Shown: piece after piece, positions 58,101 through 59,540 of the stretch | How positions within the stretch are numbered: position 1 is the first letter of the stretch | How the letters are laid out: every line of letters begins with the position of its first letter | Assembly: GCA_029339505.1 (NCBI GenBank) | Contig: JAQISU010001235.1 | Coordinates: 36,981,815-37,045,814 of the forward strand | Reading direction: 5' to 3' | Length of the DNA: 64,000 nt | DNA from: Unio delphinus | Taxonomy: Eukaryota; Mollusca; Bivalvia; Unionida; Unionidae | Translations under genes and position numbers: made by a program | Notes under the pieces: model-generated | Told to the model about the DNA's origin: nothing | The model's input: the letters and a program-made list of their open reading frames with translations, nothing else | Database searches by the model: none

Positions 58101-58533
58101 AACAGTCAATTACTTTAGCATGTCACATTGTATCTAGCAATTAAACAGTCAAATACTTTAGCATGTCACATTGTATCTAGCAATTAAACAGTCAAATACT
58201 TTAGCATGTCACATTGTATCTAGCATTTAAACAGTCAAATACTTTAGCATGTCACATTGTATCTAGCATTTAAACAGTCAATTACTTTTGAATGTCACAT
58301 CTTATCTAGCACTTAAACCATCAAATACATTAGCATAGCATATACGATCTAGCAATTCAGTAGTCAAATACTGAGTTTCTACCACTCAATCAAAAAAGAA
58401 ATATGTTTTTTATTTTAAGGTCATCCTGCTGGGTTTCTTGATTGCCATTATCAGAAAACGAAAGTCGGCAATAGAAGGAGAAGTGGAGCAGGATGATTTT
58501 GATGAGAGTGATGATGAAATGCTGAGTCCTTAG
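4126..58533 (+). CDS. LMBRD1: Lysosomal cobalamin transport escort protein LMBRD1, 3' thirteen coding exons (5' end outside window)
   Basis: Joined exons: 4126-4189, 7835-7929, 8967-9034, 10923-11014, 15706-15779, 16652-16777, 31309-31523, 32984-33086, 37766-37870, 41249-41392, 46916-46988, 53108-53211, 58420-58533. They give 1377 nt, 458 residues plus TAG. All introns are GT-AG and all phases fit. The product matches human LMBRD1 from about residue 83 to the C-terminus, with hallmark blocks VFPLDYIL, RNIGIWFFWLR, RTRPQALL and WFFGAAYYW. LMBRD1 is a multipass lysosomal membrane protein of the LMBR1/LIMR family. It works with ABCD4 to move vitamin B12 from the lysosome to the cytosol, and loss in humans causes the cblF defect. 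About seven hydrophobic helices are visible. Two loops carry N-glycosylation sequons: NTT in exon 4, and NVT twice in exon 11. The C-terminus is acidic, like the human one. The reading frame shows no break, so the gene is probably functional. The start codon, promoter and first exons are not in the window. Confidence 0.96.
4190..4434. repeat. 45-bp tandem array beginning at an LMBRD1 5' splice site
   Basis: About four or five copies of a 45-bp unit, AGTAATTTAATGTACCTTTA plus AATAATGTATATGCATAAAC plus AGATA. The first, more diverged copy starts with the true donor of the exon at 4126-4189 (GTAAGTAATTTAATGTA at 4190), and a second GTAAGTAATTTAATGTA occurs at 4245. Confidence 0.88.
4435..5825. 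other. Intron, old repeat remains only
   Basis: No coding signal. The stretch 5290-5480 is C-rich, with TGGCGGCCACCTG and further GGCC blocks. It loosely resembles 6845-6930 and 47160-47190 (patterns such as GGCCACCTCCAAGAGTGGTC), which suggests a diverged DNA-element end. I cannot name the family. Confidence 0.35.
5826..6735. repeat. Tandem duplication of a ~465-bp segment
   Basis: 5826-6290 and 6291-6735 align over their length. Shared blocks include TACCAGACAAAG (5830 and 6291), CTGAATAAATC (5920 and 6402), GTCATTCAGCAGCAGTGGGA-like text (6118 and 6585) and TAATGTATATTCAG (6264 and 6719). Identity looks moderate, so the duplication is old. Confidence 0.8.
6736..7834. other. Intron, nothing recognised
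   Basis: AT-rich intron leading to the acceptor at 7834. No array and no protein similarity noticed. Confidence 0.5.
7835..7929 (+). CDS. LMBRD1: LMBRD1 exon (visible exon 2)
   Basis: Acceptor AG at 7833-7834, donor GTAAGT at 7930. Ninety-five nt, phase 1 in and phase 0 out. It encodes visible residues 22-53: a membrane helix (LYGLVTFCLFVWLPLMYFFY) followed by the charged EERDE turn, as in the human protein. Confidence 0.95.
7930..8685. other. Intron, nothing recognised
   Basis: Intron between visible exons 2 and 3, up to a small array at 8686. No coding signal. Confidence 0.5.
8686..8815. repeat. 44-bp tandem repeat, three copies
   Basis: Three copies of GTAACCATATGGTTCATCTT plus GTCTGTAACCCATGTTTTCA plus ATCA. 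Copies two and three are nearly identical. Confidence 0.95.
8967..9034 (+). CDS. LMBRD1: LMBRD1 exon (visible exon 3)
   Basis: Acceptor AG at 8965-8966, donor GTAAGC at 9035. Sixty-eight nt, phase 0 in and phase 2 out. It encodes the next membrane helix, with ALKYCIAFLIILVTLFLIG matching the human ALKYTLGF-type helix. Confidence 0.94.
9035..10922. other. Intron, nothing recognised
   Basis: A 1.9-kb intron with no array and no transposon protein. It is one of the few introns of this gene free of tandem repeats, apart from a short 20-bp doublet near 10648-10680. Confidence 0.5.
10923..11014 (+). CDS. LMBRD1: LMBRD1 exon (visible exon 4)
   Basis: Acceptor AG at 10921-10922, donor GTATGT at 11015. 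Ninety-two nt, phase 2 in and phase 1 out. It encodes the end of the helix (FFVPGN) and a loop with the sequon NTT inside DDNTTEWKKIKMLFDDLG. The corresponding human loop also has NST-EW, so the glycosylation site is conserved. Confidence 0.95.
11335..11640 (-). repeat. Dispersed ~150-bp repeat family (CTTGAAAATC family), interrupted
   Basis: Contains repeated modules such as TATTGACATAGGGTTTTCAC and ACATGATGTTTTGATGG. Related modules occur at 12540-13060, 41500-42140 and 58850-59540. The Tigger element at 11667-12536 sits in the middle of this family block. Confidence 0.6.
11686..11976 (-). pseudogene. Tigger transposase C-terminal DDE remnant
   Basis: Minus-strand block LQVLYLTPNITPILQPMDQQ followed by LFTKHLFRRGFEV and LREFWKDLYNIRICFRIINI. 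It carries the third catalytic aspartate and the region after it. It is joined directly to the N-terminal part, so the catalytic centre is missing. Confidence 0.88.
12064..12258 (-). pseudogene. Tigger transposase N-terminal DNA-binding domain remnant
   Basis: Open on the minus strand for about 60 codons. The block IELKKEIIEKHDQGVRVVDL followed by AKQYKRSTSMIC is the pogo/CENP-B helix-turn-helix. The frame breaks before the second CENP-B helix region (EEAQAIYADLLQ near 11970-12005). Confidence 0.85.
12540..13060 (-). repeat. Dispersed ~150-bp repeat family, continued
   Basis: Three or so diverged modules with GGTCACCATGGTGAC-like blocks, AAGTTGGTCCTAACTGAAAA, and ATCTTGAAAATCTT. The same words recur at 41640-42140 and 58940-59480. 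On the minus strand the block continues into the tRNA-like sequence at 13105-13195. Confidence 0.6.
13105..13195 (-). mobile_element. tRNA-derived SINE head, diverged
   Basis: The minus strand reads TAGCTCAGATGGTGGAGAAT (box A-like) and, about 30 bases later, GGGTTCAATACACC (box B-like). The spacing fits a tRNA. It has no folded acceptor stem, so it is a tRNA-derived repeat and not a tRNA gene. Confidence 0.6.
13497..13712. repeat. 29-bp tandem repeat, seven copies
   Basis: Seven consecutive copies of ATTATATTACCATCAGTATC plus ATCATCTGC with one to three changes each. Confidence 0.96.
13713..14407. other. Intron, nothing recognised
   Basis: Between the 29-bp array and the SINE. No coding signal on either strand. 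Confidence 0.5.
14421..14662 (+). mobile_element. tRNA-derived MetaSINE-type SINE, full length with 13-bp target duplications
   Basis: Box A TGGCCGAGTGG lies at 14432-14442 and box B GGTTCGAGTC at 14494-14503, typical of a Leu/Ser-like tRNA head. The body has AGAAAGCTTGCCAGTAGCTT, and the 3' core reads ACTGGCCGCCATGTATAG, then GCTGAAAAATAGCATTAAAC. The core resembles the MESC domain of MetaSINEs (known for CTGGCCGCC and GGCGTTAAA). The 13 bases ATCACAATGGTAC occur at 14408-14420 and again at 14663-14675, which proves insertion by target-primed reverse transcription. Confidence 0.93.
15061..15375. repeat. ~78-bp diverged tandem repeat, four copies
   Basis: Four copies with the order TTGGAATGGCTGTTGTGTAC, then GAGATTGCTGAGTAAAGGTG, then ACTGTTGAGACAGGTTTGAC and TATTATAATTAATA. 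They are well diverged, so the array is older than most others here. Confidence 0.85.
15706..15779 (+). CDS. LMBRD1: LMBRD1 exon (visible exon 5)
   Basis: Acceptor AG at 15704-15705, donor GTAAGT at 15780. Seventy-four nt, phase 1 in and phase 0 out. It encodes a membrane helix, ALSFIISVLSLLGMLSLLTY, matching human ALSFSISSLTLIGML. Confidence 0.95.
15870..16400. other. Intronic dispersed-repeat remnant with AAGGTCAAGGTCAC
   Basis: Starts with TGATGCCCCTTTATTTGCAT and contains AAGGTCAAGGTCAC at 16233-16246. Similar text occurs at 57540-57960 and 63360-63480. It looks like an old dispersed element, but ends are not visible. Confidence 0.4.
16652..16777 (+). CDS. LMBRD1: LMBRD1 exon (visible exon 6)
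   Basis: Acceptor AG at 16650-16651, donor GTAAGT at 16778. Exactly 42 codons. It begins AYGMAALPIGLVKG, the conserved post-helix segment, and continues into a charged cytosolic region rich in K, R and E. That region corresponds to the coiled-coil-like loop of the human protein, with low identity. Confidence 0.93.
16995..17515. repeat. ~72-bp tandem repeat, seven copies
   Basis: Seven copies marked by GCCAATCCAGGTTGGCCTGG at 17034, 17106, 17177, 17248, 17322, 17392 and 17464, followed by ATTTGTATTGAACTAGTCCT. Two variants (GGGCACACAAAGG and GGAGACAAAGAC) alternate, suggesting an earlier dimer-like higher order. It lies about 220 bp downstream of visible exon 6. Confidence 0.96.
17925..18480. 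repeat. 44-bp tandem repeat, about twelve copies
   Basis: Unit TTCAGCACCTAAATCTTAAT plus GTTTTACAAGAGGATCTTTA plus CTCA, repeated about twelve times with small deletions. Confidence 0.95.
18481..19139. other. Intron with a short (CAT)n tract
   Basis: A short (CAT)n run lies at about 18680-18700. Nothing else recognised before the DIRS element. Confidence 0.5.
19540..20035 (+). repeat. Triple ~185-bp direct repeat in DIRS leader
   Basis: Three diverged copies (about 19540-19670, 19725-19855, 19905-20035). Each goes from an ATAATTTCGCTTATTCCGTA-like start through CGACTTAATAACGTGCTG to a pyrimidine-rich end with TTTCAGTAG. Each copy thus ends in a splice-acceptor-like motif. The gag-like frame starts shortly after the third. 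Confidence 0.85.
20113..22846 (+). pseudogene. DIRS gag-like frames with 81-bp internal repeats
   Basis: Two long open stretches, 20113-21237 and 21506-22846, lie in different frames, so at least one frameshift or stop separates them. The N-terminal part is a Pro/Ser/His/Arg-rich repeat. The DNA unit is 81 bp (27 codons), with GTTCAGCCCAAATGGCACCG recurring from 20290 to 20800 and again from 21435 to 21530. Because 81 is a multiple of three, all frames on both strands stay open. The downstream part (about 22070-22780) is non-repetitive and resembles DIRS gag-type proteins, with SLLDLASLAIFRIAEKSGNE and RRDACLKGTSLKPHHKLARY. No gene outside DIRS elements comes to mind. Confidence 0.75.
22790..23300 (+). 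pseudogene. DIRS reverse transcriptase, N-terminal half deleted
   Basis: From about 22797 the frame reads YQFHVIPFGLNLSPWASTKV and then, near 22912, the catalytic-type box AVYLDDIL. It continues with GFLVNWIMSDL, the DIRS RT pattern after the YLDD box. The gag-like frame runs straight into this block, so the end of gag and the first part of RT, including the upstream catalytic aspartate, have been lost. Later parts are frameshifted. Confidence 0.82.
23330..23800 (+). pseudogene. DIRS RNase H domain remnant
   Basis: ATSTYGWGAHL (about 23412-23445) corresponds to the usual DAS-GWGAHL box with the aspartate replaced. A frame change then leads to FHINLSEITAVINAFHFG, IMSDNIVVVPCLKTRGHQSP and GRLNVLADTLS, all standard DIRS RNase H blocks. 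The last is followed by the EWSLHQS and DTLWGRPMIDL linker. Confidence 0.88.
24120..24830 (+). pseudogene. DIRS tyrosine recombinase remnant
   Basis: The N-terminal core-binding part is visible as RISRARRPSTLKVYEGKWHV and FRDWYHIIHIVPLSVTIPQL. A later frame (from 24620) has VLASACMVSELHVLSSDPNS. In active enzymes the segment before VSEL carries the first catalytic arginine (usually SGRRVSEL); here it reads SACMVSEL. Frame breaks separate the pieces and the C-terminal His-X-X-Arg and tyrosine region is not recognisable. Confidence 0.8.
25149..25280. other. DIRS right-end inverted repeat and hairpin
   Basis: CAATCAGCACAGCC (25149-25162) and GGCTGTGTTGCTGATTG (25264-25280) are complementary except for a three-base insertion. 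Between them AAGAAGAT (25203-25210) and ATCTTCTT (25221-25228) form a perfect 8-bp stem. Such structure is compatible with a DIRS terminal or internal complementary region, but I cannot assign which. Confidence 0.55.
25290..25762. other. Intron between DIRS and hAT elements
   Basis: Nothing recognised. The GC content drops back to the background level after about 25400. Confidence 0.5.
25763..26977 (-). mobile_element. hAT element with terminal inverted repeats, internally deleted
   Basis: The left end CAAGGTTCGAAACTAACT (25763-25780) and the complement of the right end, CAGAGTTCGAAACTGACT (26960-26977), match at 15 of 18 positions. TATGG stands directly outside both ends (25758-25762 and 26978-26982), a candidate 5-bp target duplication. 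The minus strand encodes transposase ends with the middle missing. The element is 1.2 kb, far shorter than an autonomous hAT of this type. Confidence 0.85.
25904..26479 (-). pseudogene. hAT transposase: zinc-finger N-terminus fused to C-terminal dimerisation domain
   Basis: An open 191-codon frame on the minus strand. The N-terminal part (about residues 1-47) has CSICREH and VVGCSNFRLETIVYHETKSQ, a C2-H-type finger as in ZNF862/C17orf113-like proteins. From about residue 75 comes the hAT C-terminal dimerisation region: IDIVLTLPALSADAEQGFSE and LKMTKSDWRCRL, then a basic and acidic tail. The RNase-H-fold catalytic core (several hundred residues) is absent. The frame is still open, so either the deletion is recent or a short fusion protein is kept. 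I favour the first. Confidence 0.85.
27118..28930 (-). mobile_element. LINE (Jockey/CR1-like), 5'-truncated
   Basis: Minus strand, from 5' to 3': DFKNYRPVSNLLFI (about 28635-28595), HSTETTLVKIVTDILSALDR, FLDLSGAFDTIDHDSLFHCL, GPFLFILYTQSLSSV, then KSWMTCNKLQMNDDKTEAIL and LVLSRLDYCNFILSGSS. These are reverse-transcriptase blocks in the right order. The YADD box reads CVDN, so the enzyme is dead. Frameshifts split it. The 3' end is marked by AAAGTGCTTAGAGC and a (TTA)n-like tail at about 27118-27143, typical of such LINEs. Confidence 0.9.
28931..29968. other. Intron, only short duplications
   Basis: A 52-bp doublet (TAGCTGTAAATAATTACCTG) lies at about 29830-29935, and small repeats of GAACCAGCCTATTTG lie at 29685-29790. 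No coding signal. Confidence 0.5.
29969..30208 (+). mobile_element. MetaSINE-type SINE, full length
   Basis: Box A region GTGGCTGAGTGG, box B GGTTTGAGTC, body AGAAAGCTTCTCGTGGC, core ACTGGCCACCATGTATAGCC and tail GCTGAAAATGGCATTAAACC. It is the same family and orientation as 14421-14662, more diverged, with no clear target duplication. Confidence 0.88.
30209..31308. other. Intron, nothing recognised
   Basis: AT-rich DNA up to the acceptor of visible exon 7. No array, no transposon protein. Confidence 0.5.
31309..31523 (+). CDS. LMBRD1: LMBRD1 exon (visible exon 7)
   Basis: Acceptor AG at 31307-31308, donor GTAAGA at 31524. Two hundred and fifteen nt, phase 0 in and phase 2 out; the largest exon. 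It encodes the second half of the charged loop (RQRISDLEESEHLIERQERH) and a membrane helix from RPFEIVFGIFFILL onward. It is separated from the previous exon by a 14.5-kb intron full of transposon remains. Confidence 0.96.
31830..31983. repeat. 31-bp tandem repeat, five near-perfect copies
   Basis: AATATAAACAAATAGTACTA plus TTACATATTAC is repeated five times almost without change, which indicates a young array. Confidence 0.97.
32076..32235 (+). mobile_element. MetaSINE-type SINE, head missing
   Basis: Begins at GGCTAATGTGGGTATGTGAG, has AGAAAGCTTGCCAGTAGCTT, TACTGGCCTCCATGTATAGC and ends AATGGCGTTAAACAATTT plus an A run. The tRNA-like head is absent. Confidence 0.9.
32379..32612. repeat. 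~92-bp segment in two copies
   Basis: CATGTTTTTGTGATGTAC starts both copies (about 32379 and 32521). Both end in GTAAATATCAGCACA. Confidence 0.85.
32984..33086 (+). CDS. LMBRD1: LMBRD1 exon (visible exon 8)
   Basis: Acceptor AG at 32982-32983, donor GTATGT at 33087. One hundred and three nt, phase 2 in and phase 0 out. It encodes NIDKAMHSQGYQTGY and LPNPVDIVLVFCQQ, aligning with the human NLDKALHS and NPLNMLLPLLQ segments. Confidence 0.95.
33550..34945. repeat. 35-bp tandem array, about forty copies
   Basis: Main unit AGTAATTTTAATGTGTGTAT plus GTGAGTTGGATTGAC (35 bp), with a shorter variant containing TGTGTGGAGTTGGACTG (30 bp). The first part (33560-33960) is more diverged; the last part is highly homogeneous. 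The array stops exactly where a truncated SINE begins. Confidence 0.97.
34944..35103 (+). mobile_element. MetaSINE-type SINE, head missing, abutting array
   Basis: Starts at GGCCAATGTGGGTATGTGAT, continues AAAGCTTGCCAGCAGCTTCT and ACTGGCTGCCATGTATAGCC, and ends AAATGGCGTTAAACCCTACA. The tRNA-like head is missing and the array takes its place. Confidence 0.92.
35104..35415. repeat. ~60-bp tandem repeat, about five copies
   Basis: Unit with ACAATTAGAAACAAGGTACT, TAAATTTCATGACTTTTGAC and ATGCTTATGCCATAACAAAA. It follows the SINE tail directly and its first words (ACAATTAGAAACAAGG) start in the SINE's 3' flank. Confidence 0.92.
35416..37069. other. Intron, nothing recognised
   Basis: 1.65 kb without arrays or transposon proteins that I can identify. 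Confidence 0.5.
37070..37700. repeat. ~33/67-bp tandem array
   Basis: Words ACACTCCCATGACACTGGGG, ACCACATTGGGGCATACTCC and GAGCACATCTATAGAACACA recur. The first part (37085-37370) has a clear 67-bp period made of two ~33-bp halves; the second part is more diverged. It ends about 65 bp before the acceptor of visible exon 9. Confidence 0.92.
37766..37870 (+). CDS. LMBRD1: LMBRD1 exon (visible exon 9)
   Basis: Acceptor AG at 37764-37765, donor GTAAGT at 37871. Thirty-five codons. It encodes VFPLDYILFSALVLYFVFCS and GVRNIGIWFFWLR, the most conserved part of the family. The exon sits between two large tandem arrays, ending about 75 bp before it and starting about 67 bp after it. Confidence 0.97.
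37938..40115. repeat. 42-bp tandem array, ~51 copies, with ~833-bp higher-order repeat
   Basis: Unit CATGGCACATTTATAACACT plus TTACTGCTTTCCTTGTATGT plus CT. The unit is 14 codons long, so open frames run through it on both strands (for example 37926-38702 minus and 38687-39541 plus), giving peptides such as MRHTRKAVKCYKCA repeated. A block including an atypical copy (CTTGTCTGTTTCATAGCACA at 38641) recurs at 39474 with the same neighbours, showing duplication of about twenty units together. Confidence 0.97.
40120..40560. repeat. ~64-bp tandem repeat, about seven copies
   Basis: Unit with CCCTACATCCAGGACTATTA, AACATCTAGACCCATTGGTC and AGTACCATCCAGTCAACTAC. It follows the 42-bp array within a few bases. 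Confidence 0.94.
40650..41215. repeat. 21-bp tandem array, about 27 copies
   Basis: Unit ACCAATATGAATAATATGTT plus G, with ACCCATATGAATAATATATT as the main variant. Composite blocks such as ACCAATACAAATATGTATAA recur at 40851 and 40971, which implies a higher-order duplication of about 120 bp. It ends about 33 bp before the acceptor of visible exon 10. Confidence 0.96.
41249..41392 (+). CDS. LMBRD1: LMBRD1 exon (visible exon 10)
   Basis: Acceptor AG at 41247-41248, donor GTAAAC at 41393 (a weaker donor than the others). Forty-eight codons. It encodes MYKIRPRRTRPQALL, a membrane helix, and LTPQYTSYGGQHYL, which aligns with human LAPQYVMYGSQNYL. Confidence 0.96.
41500..42310 (+). repeat. Dispersed ~150-bp repeat family block
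   Basis: Four or so modules with words GACCACCATGATAGCAGTCT, TTGAAAATCTTG and TGTGATGTCTGGTTGG, related to 12540-13060 and 58850-59540. The last part (42140-42310) is a 61-bp triplet with GAACACAGCTGTCATTGCGA and ATGATGGCGATCATC. Confidence 0.75.
42300..42465 (+). mobile_element. MetaSINE-type SINE, strongly diverged
   Basis: GGCCGAGTAA, GATCACTGCCATCTCAG, GTTTGAGTC, AACGTGGGTATGTG, CATACCATGTATAG and GCTAAAAATAGCACTAAACC follow the SINE order with deletions. Confidence 0.7.
42466..43364. other. Intron, nothing recognised
   Basis: No array or transposon protein found. Confidence 0.5.
43365..43555. repeat. 32-bp tandem repeat, about six copies
   Basis: TTACATTTCAAATAGCCTTT plus GTTTTTTTAATG, with variation in the T-rich part. 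Confidence 0.94.
43735..44550. mobile_element. Non-autonomous DNA transposon with perfect 14-bp inverted ends
   Basis: CATACATGCCAACC at 43735-43748 and its exact complement GGTTGGCATGTATG at 44537-44550. Inside both ends are related words (TGGATTATGCTTTTTCGG on the left; GGATTACGCTTTTTCTGC and TTGGATTACGCTGTTTTC on the right). No transposase is visible in the 816 bp. The terminal word ATGCCAACC occurs in several invertebrate repeat families I have seen, but I cannot assign a superfamily. Confidence 0.75.
44700..44945 (-). mobile_element. MetaSINE-type SINE, near full length
   Basis: Minus-strand copy: tail complement ATGGTTTAACTCCATTTTAC at the left, core complement GGTTATACATGGCAGTCAGT, box B complement GACTTGAATCC, box A region complement GCGCTTTAGACCACTCCGCC at the right. 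Confidence 0.88.
44946..45420 (+). pseudogene. Second DIRS tyrosine-recombinase fragment
   Basis: Open from 44893 to 45168 with PLCLALVERALERKGF and ASPSTLKAFKYEWHMFMDWC, matching the corresponding piece of the DIRS at 24150-24300 (PSTLKVYEGKWHVFRDWYHI). The next part is frameshifted (LADFYHCYLG). It starts directly after the SINE. No gag, RT or RNase H is nearby. Related non-coding text continues to about 45940. Confidence 0.82.
45530..45645. repeat. ~47-bp repeat, two to three copies
   Basis: GAATGGATGGTTCCAT and TGACCTGAACTATC recur at about 45530, 45577 and 45624. Confidence 0.85.
45946..46344. other. Intron, nothing recognised
   Basis: Between the DIRS fragment and the splice-site array. 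No coding signal. Confidence 0.5.
46345..46915. repeat. ~80-bp tandem array containing copies of the LMBRD1 exon 11 splice acceptor
   Basis: Units read TAGTGTTACCTGTATGACCT, TATAATTCTCATTACAG and ATGAATATG. AG dinucleotides in the CAG/TAG-ATGAAT context end at 46394, 46474, 46553, 46633, 46747 and 46827 (mostly about 80 bp apart), before the true acceptor at 46914-46915, which reads TTTTCATTGCAG then ATGAATGTG. The array thus repeats the end of the intron and the first bases of the exon. Confidence 0.92.
46916..46988 (+). CDS. LMBRD1: LMBRD1 exon (visible exon 11)
   Basis: Acceptor AG at 46914-46915, donor GTGAGT at 46989. Seventy-three nt, phase 0 in and phase 1 out. It encodes a short variable loop, MNVTTGNVTKFETKDCSGD, with two NVT sequons. 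The human loop also carries sequons (NIT, NST). The first bases of this exon are copied repeatedly in the array just upstream. Confidence 0.88.
47415..47545 (+). mobile_element. MetaSINE-type SINE, 3' part only
   Basis: GGTTCTCCCTTCACATATTA, ACTGGCTGCCATTTATAGCC and AAATGGCGTTAAACCCAACA. The head is missing. Confidence 0.82.
47546..48429. other. Intron, nothing recognised except (TTTG)n
   Basis: A short (TTTG)n tract lies at 48190-48213. No coding signal. Confidence 0.5.
48430..48530 (-). mobile_element. Second tRNA-derived SINE family, head region
   Basis: The minus strand reads GGTGGCCTAGTGGTTAGAGC (box A TGGCCTAGTGG) and GGGTTCGATCCCTGG (box B) about 30 bases later. The head differs from the MetaSINE copies. 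No clover-leaf with paired acceptor stem is obvious, so it is a repeat and not a functional tRNA. Confidence 0.8.
48545..49010 (+). pseudogene. LINE reverse-transcriptase fragment, internally deleted
   Basis: Begins with a decayed form of the LKNYRPVSNL box (about 48555-48600: FKELLPSL/NYCPVYNLPFI-type reading), then jumps to YAEYTQIYKSSHPAEVDATI, VERCISDVKSWMTCSKLQMN and DDKTEAILIATERLS. The second block is the same family as the LINE at 27118-28930. The stretch between the two boxes, about half the RT, is missing. The YADD box reads YAEY. Confidence 0.85.
49141..50404. other. Intron, nothing recognised
   Basis: AT-rich, no array, no transposon protein. Confidence 0.5.
50405..50725. repeat. 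41-bp tandem repeat, about seven copies
   Basis: GTGTCAATTTCAGCCTGTGA plus GACAGAAGTATTTGATGTCG plus A. The pyrimidine stretch varies (TTTCCAG or TTTCAG). Confidence 0.95.
50880..51800 (+). pseudogene. LINE fragment of a second family (RT end and C-terminal region)
   Basis: FGLEVSLKKTEVLHQPAP, then DNRLSKANSAVFSRLCKQVW and ILTTLLYGTELW, followed in broken frames by CWVGHVSRMEDHHLPK and a zinc-finger-like SHIRIISHQHV end near 51740-51790. This is the C-terminal half of a non-LTR reverse-transcriptase protein whose fragments are often annotated as endonuclease/RT-like in animals. It differs from the LINE at 27118. At least one frameshift occurs at about 50935 and stops occur after 51281. Confidence 0.85.
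52022..52212 (+). mobile_element. MetaSINE-type SINE with deleted box A
   Basis: GAGGCCCTGAGTGGATCATT, CTGTCTGTGGCTGTGAGTCT, AAAGCTTTCTCACAGTAGCT, CCTGGCTGCAATGTGTAG and AAATGGCGTTAAAAAATG. The segment between the start and GATCATTG, which would hold box A, is shortened. Confidence 0.82.
52425..52672. repeat. ~41-bp tandem repeat, six copies
   Basis: TACTTTGTAGATCATGTGTG plus AGATATATTTATAACATGTC plus A. Confidence 0.95.
53108..53211 (+). CDS. LMBRD1: LMBRD1 exon (visible exon 12)
   Basis: Acceptor AG at 53106-53107, donor GTATGT at 53212. One hundred and four nt, phase 1 in and phase 0 out. It encodes ECTLTRMTMLLTVLFYNMWF and FGAAYYWITWAFLL, matching human QCTVTR and WFFSAAYYFGNWAFL. Confidence 0.96.
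53415..54030. repeat. ~90-bp tandem array related to the 48-bp array
   Basis: Words CTCTGTTACTCTAACACCCA, TTGATTGAGATGGAAACTGG and TATACCTACATACTCTATTA alternate with ACTCTGACACAACTTGTATA. The half-unit CACCCATTGATTGAGATGGA is shared with 54588-57540, so both arrays have a common origin. Confidence 0.93.
54138..54571 (+). repeat. Dispersed repeat of unknown type, copy 1
   Basis: Aligns over about 430 bp with 62664-63095. Shared blocks: ACATCTATTGAATTTTATG, AGTATTTGTGCAAACATG, TTTAAGTTGTGTGCTCCC and TCCAGTGAAATTCAC. It stands between two related tandem arrays, so it appears to have inserted into one original array. The segment about 54427-54530 is open and conserved at protein level: QLNFEWMWWHATASSEIHGP here against QLNFDWMMWLAATSSEIHKP in copy 2. 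I do not recognise the protein. Confidence 0.8.
54588..57540. repeat. 48-bp tandem array, ~60 copies
   Basis: Unit ATTCTGACACACATTGAGAT plus GGGAATTGGTATACTAATGT plus TTTCTATA, 48 bp (16 codons). Long open frames on both strands are a consequence. Subtypes (ACACCCATTGAG, ACACACATTGATTGAG, GAGACACTTTGAG) recur in a fixed order of about 200 bp around 55070-55870, a higher-order repeat. It fills more than half of the last LMBRD1 intron. Confidence 0.97.
57541..58069. other. Intron remnant with AGGTCA-type repeats
   Basis: Contains TCAAGGTCAAGGTGA (57572-57586), AAGGTCAAGGTCAC (57827-57840) and TCAAGGTCA (57933-57941). Text resembles 16200-16260 and 63420-63480. Probably an old dispersed element. 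Confidence 0.4.
58070..58335. repeat. 43-bp tandem repeat, about six copies
   Basis: AGCATGTCACATTGTATCTA plus GCAATTAAACAGTCAAATAC plus TTT. It ends about 85 bp before the acceptor of the last coding exon. Confidence 0.95.
58420..58533 (+). CDS. LMBRD1: LMBRD1 last coding exon with stop codon
   Basis: Acceptor AG at 58418-58419. It encodes the end of the last helix (VILLGFLIAII), a basic patch (RKRKSAIEGE) and an acidic tail ending DDEMLSP, then TAG at 58531-58533. The human C-terminus has the same order: helix, KGKKSVIEG, acidic stretch. Confidence 0.96.
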   Translation, partial: VILLGFLIAIIRKRKSAIEGEVEQDDFDESDDEMLSP

Positions 58534-58850
58534 ATGAATGAAATCCTGTTGAGTCCCATCAGTTGCATTCAAGACACCAGTATAAATGAGATTATTGACG
58601 TTTCAACATGTACATTCAGAAAAGTTTTTCTAATTATACCTTGGATTCATTCTGGATTTTAAATTGCTGTTACATATGTGACCTTCTACAGCATATGGAA
58701 AATTGTTGTTTTTAGATGCTGCGTTTTTAGTCTTTGTTAAAGTTTAACAAAATAATATGATAGTCTAGATCCCTCATGTACTTTAATGCCACACATTAAA
58801 TGTTTTTCAGCAGTTTCTGATATCCTTCTGTCCATTAACACAAGTTTGGT
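58534..58850 (+). other. LMBRD1: Start of the LMBRD1 3' untranslated region
   Basis: Follows the stop codon. The nearest poly(A)-signal-like word is ATTAAA at about 58795. A canonical AATAAA appears only at 60956-60961, and another near 62398. Which one is used cannot be decided from sequence, so the 3' end of the gene is open. Confidence 0.5.
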
Positions 58851-59540
58851 ATTGCTACTTCTCTTAAACTATTGCCATAAAACTTTACACACATTCATCC
58901 CATGGTCTATTTATTCAAGATGAATTAATATGGTGTTGCTCAGATATCAGATATGGTCACCATAGTGGCTATCTTGAAAACCTTGGTATAGCTGCTCTTG
59001 AACTGACCATCATATCCACATGGGGTTATCACCAGAATAATTCCTTTGATGTCTGTTGGTTAAAATGAAATTGGTTCTGCTTAGACATCTAGTATTATTT
59101 AAATGAAATTGGTTCTGCATAGACATCTATTATTATTTAAATGAAATTGGTTCTGCTTAGACATCTAGAACGGCCACCATAATAACTATCTATCTAGCAT
59201 TGTTTAAATAATAACTATCTTGAAAATCTTGTTGTTGCTACTTCCACTGAATGGATGGTCATACCAGCAAAAGATTTCCTTTGATGTCTGGTTGGTCCCA
59301 AATGAAAATATTGCCAACCTGACATATTATAACCATCATGGTAGCCATCTTCAAATTATTGTTATTGCTGCACCTAAATGGAAAGTCATATCAACATGGG
59401 GTTGTCACCCTGATAAAATGGCAACAAATCTGACCTCAGATATGGCTGCAACACTAAACATTGTGAAGACCTTGTTTCTAATTCTCCTAAATCATGGTCG
59501 TATTAACATGAGGATTTCACGAAACATTTTCTGTTAGTGT
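58850..59540 (+). repeat. Dispersed ~150-bp repeat family block
   Basis: Modules with GGTCACCATAGTGGCTATCT, TGAAAACCTTGGTATAGCTG, TCCACATGGGGTTATCACC and TCCTTTGATGTCTG recur at about 58940, 59170-59280 and 59330-59480. Same family as 12540-13060 and 41500-42140. Confidence 0.75.
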
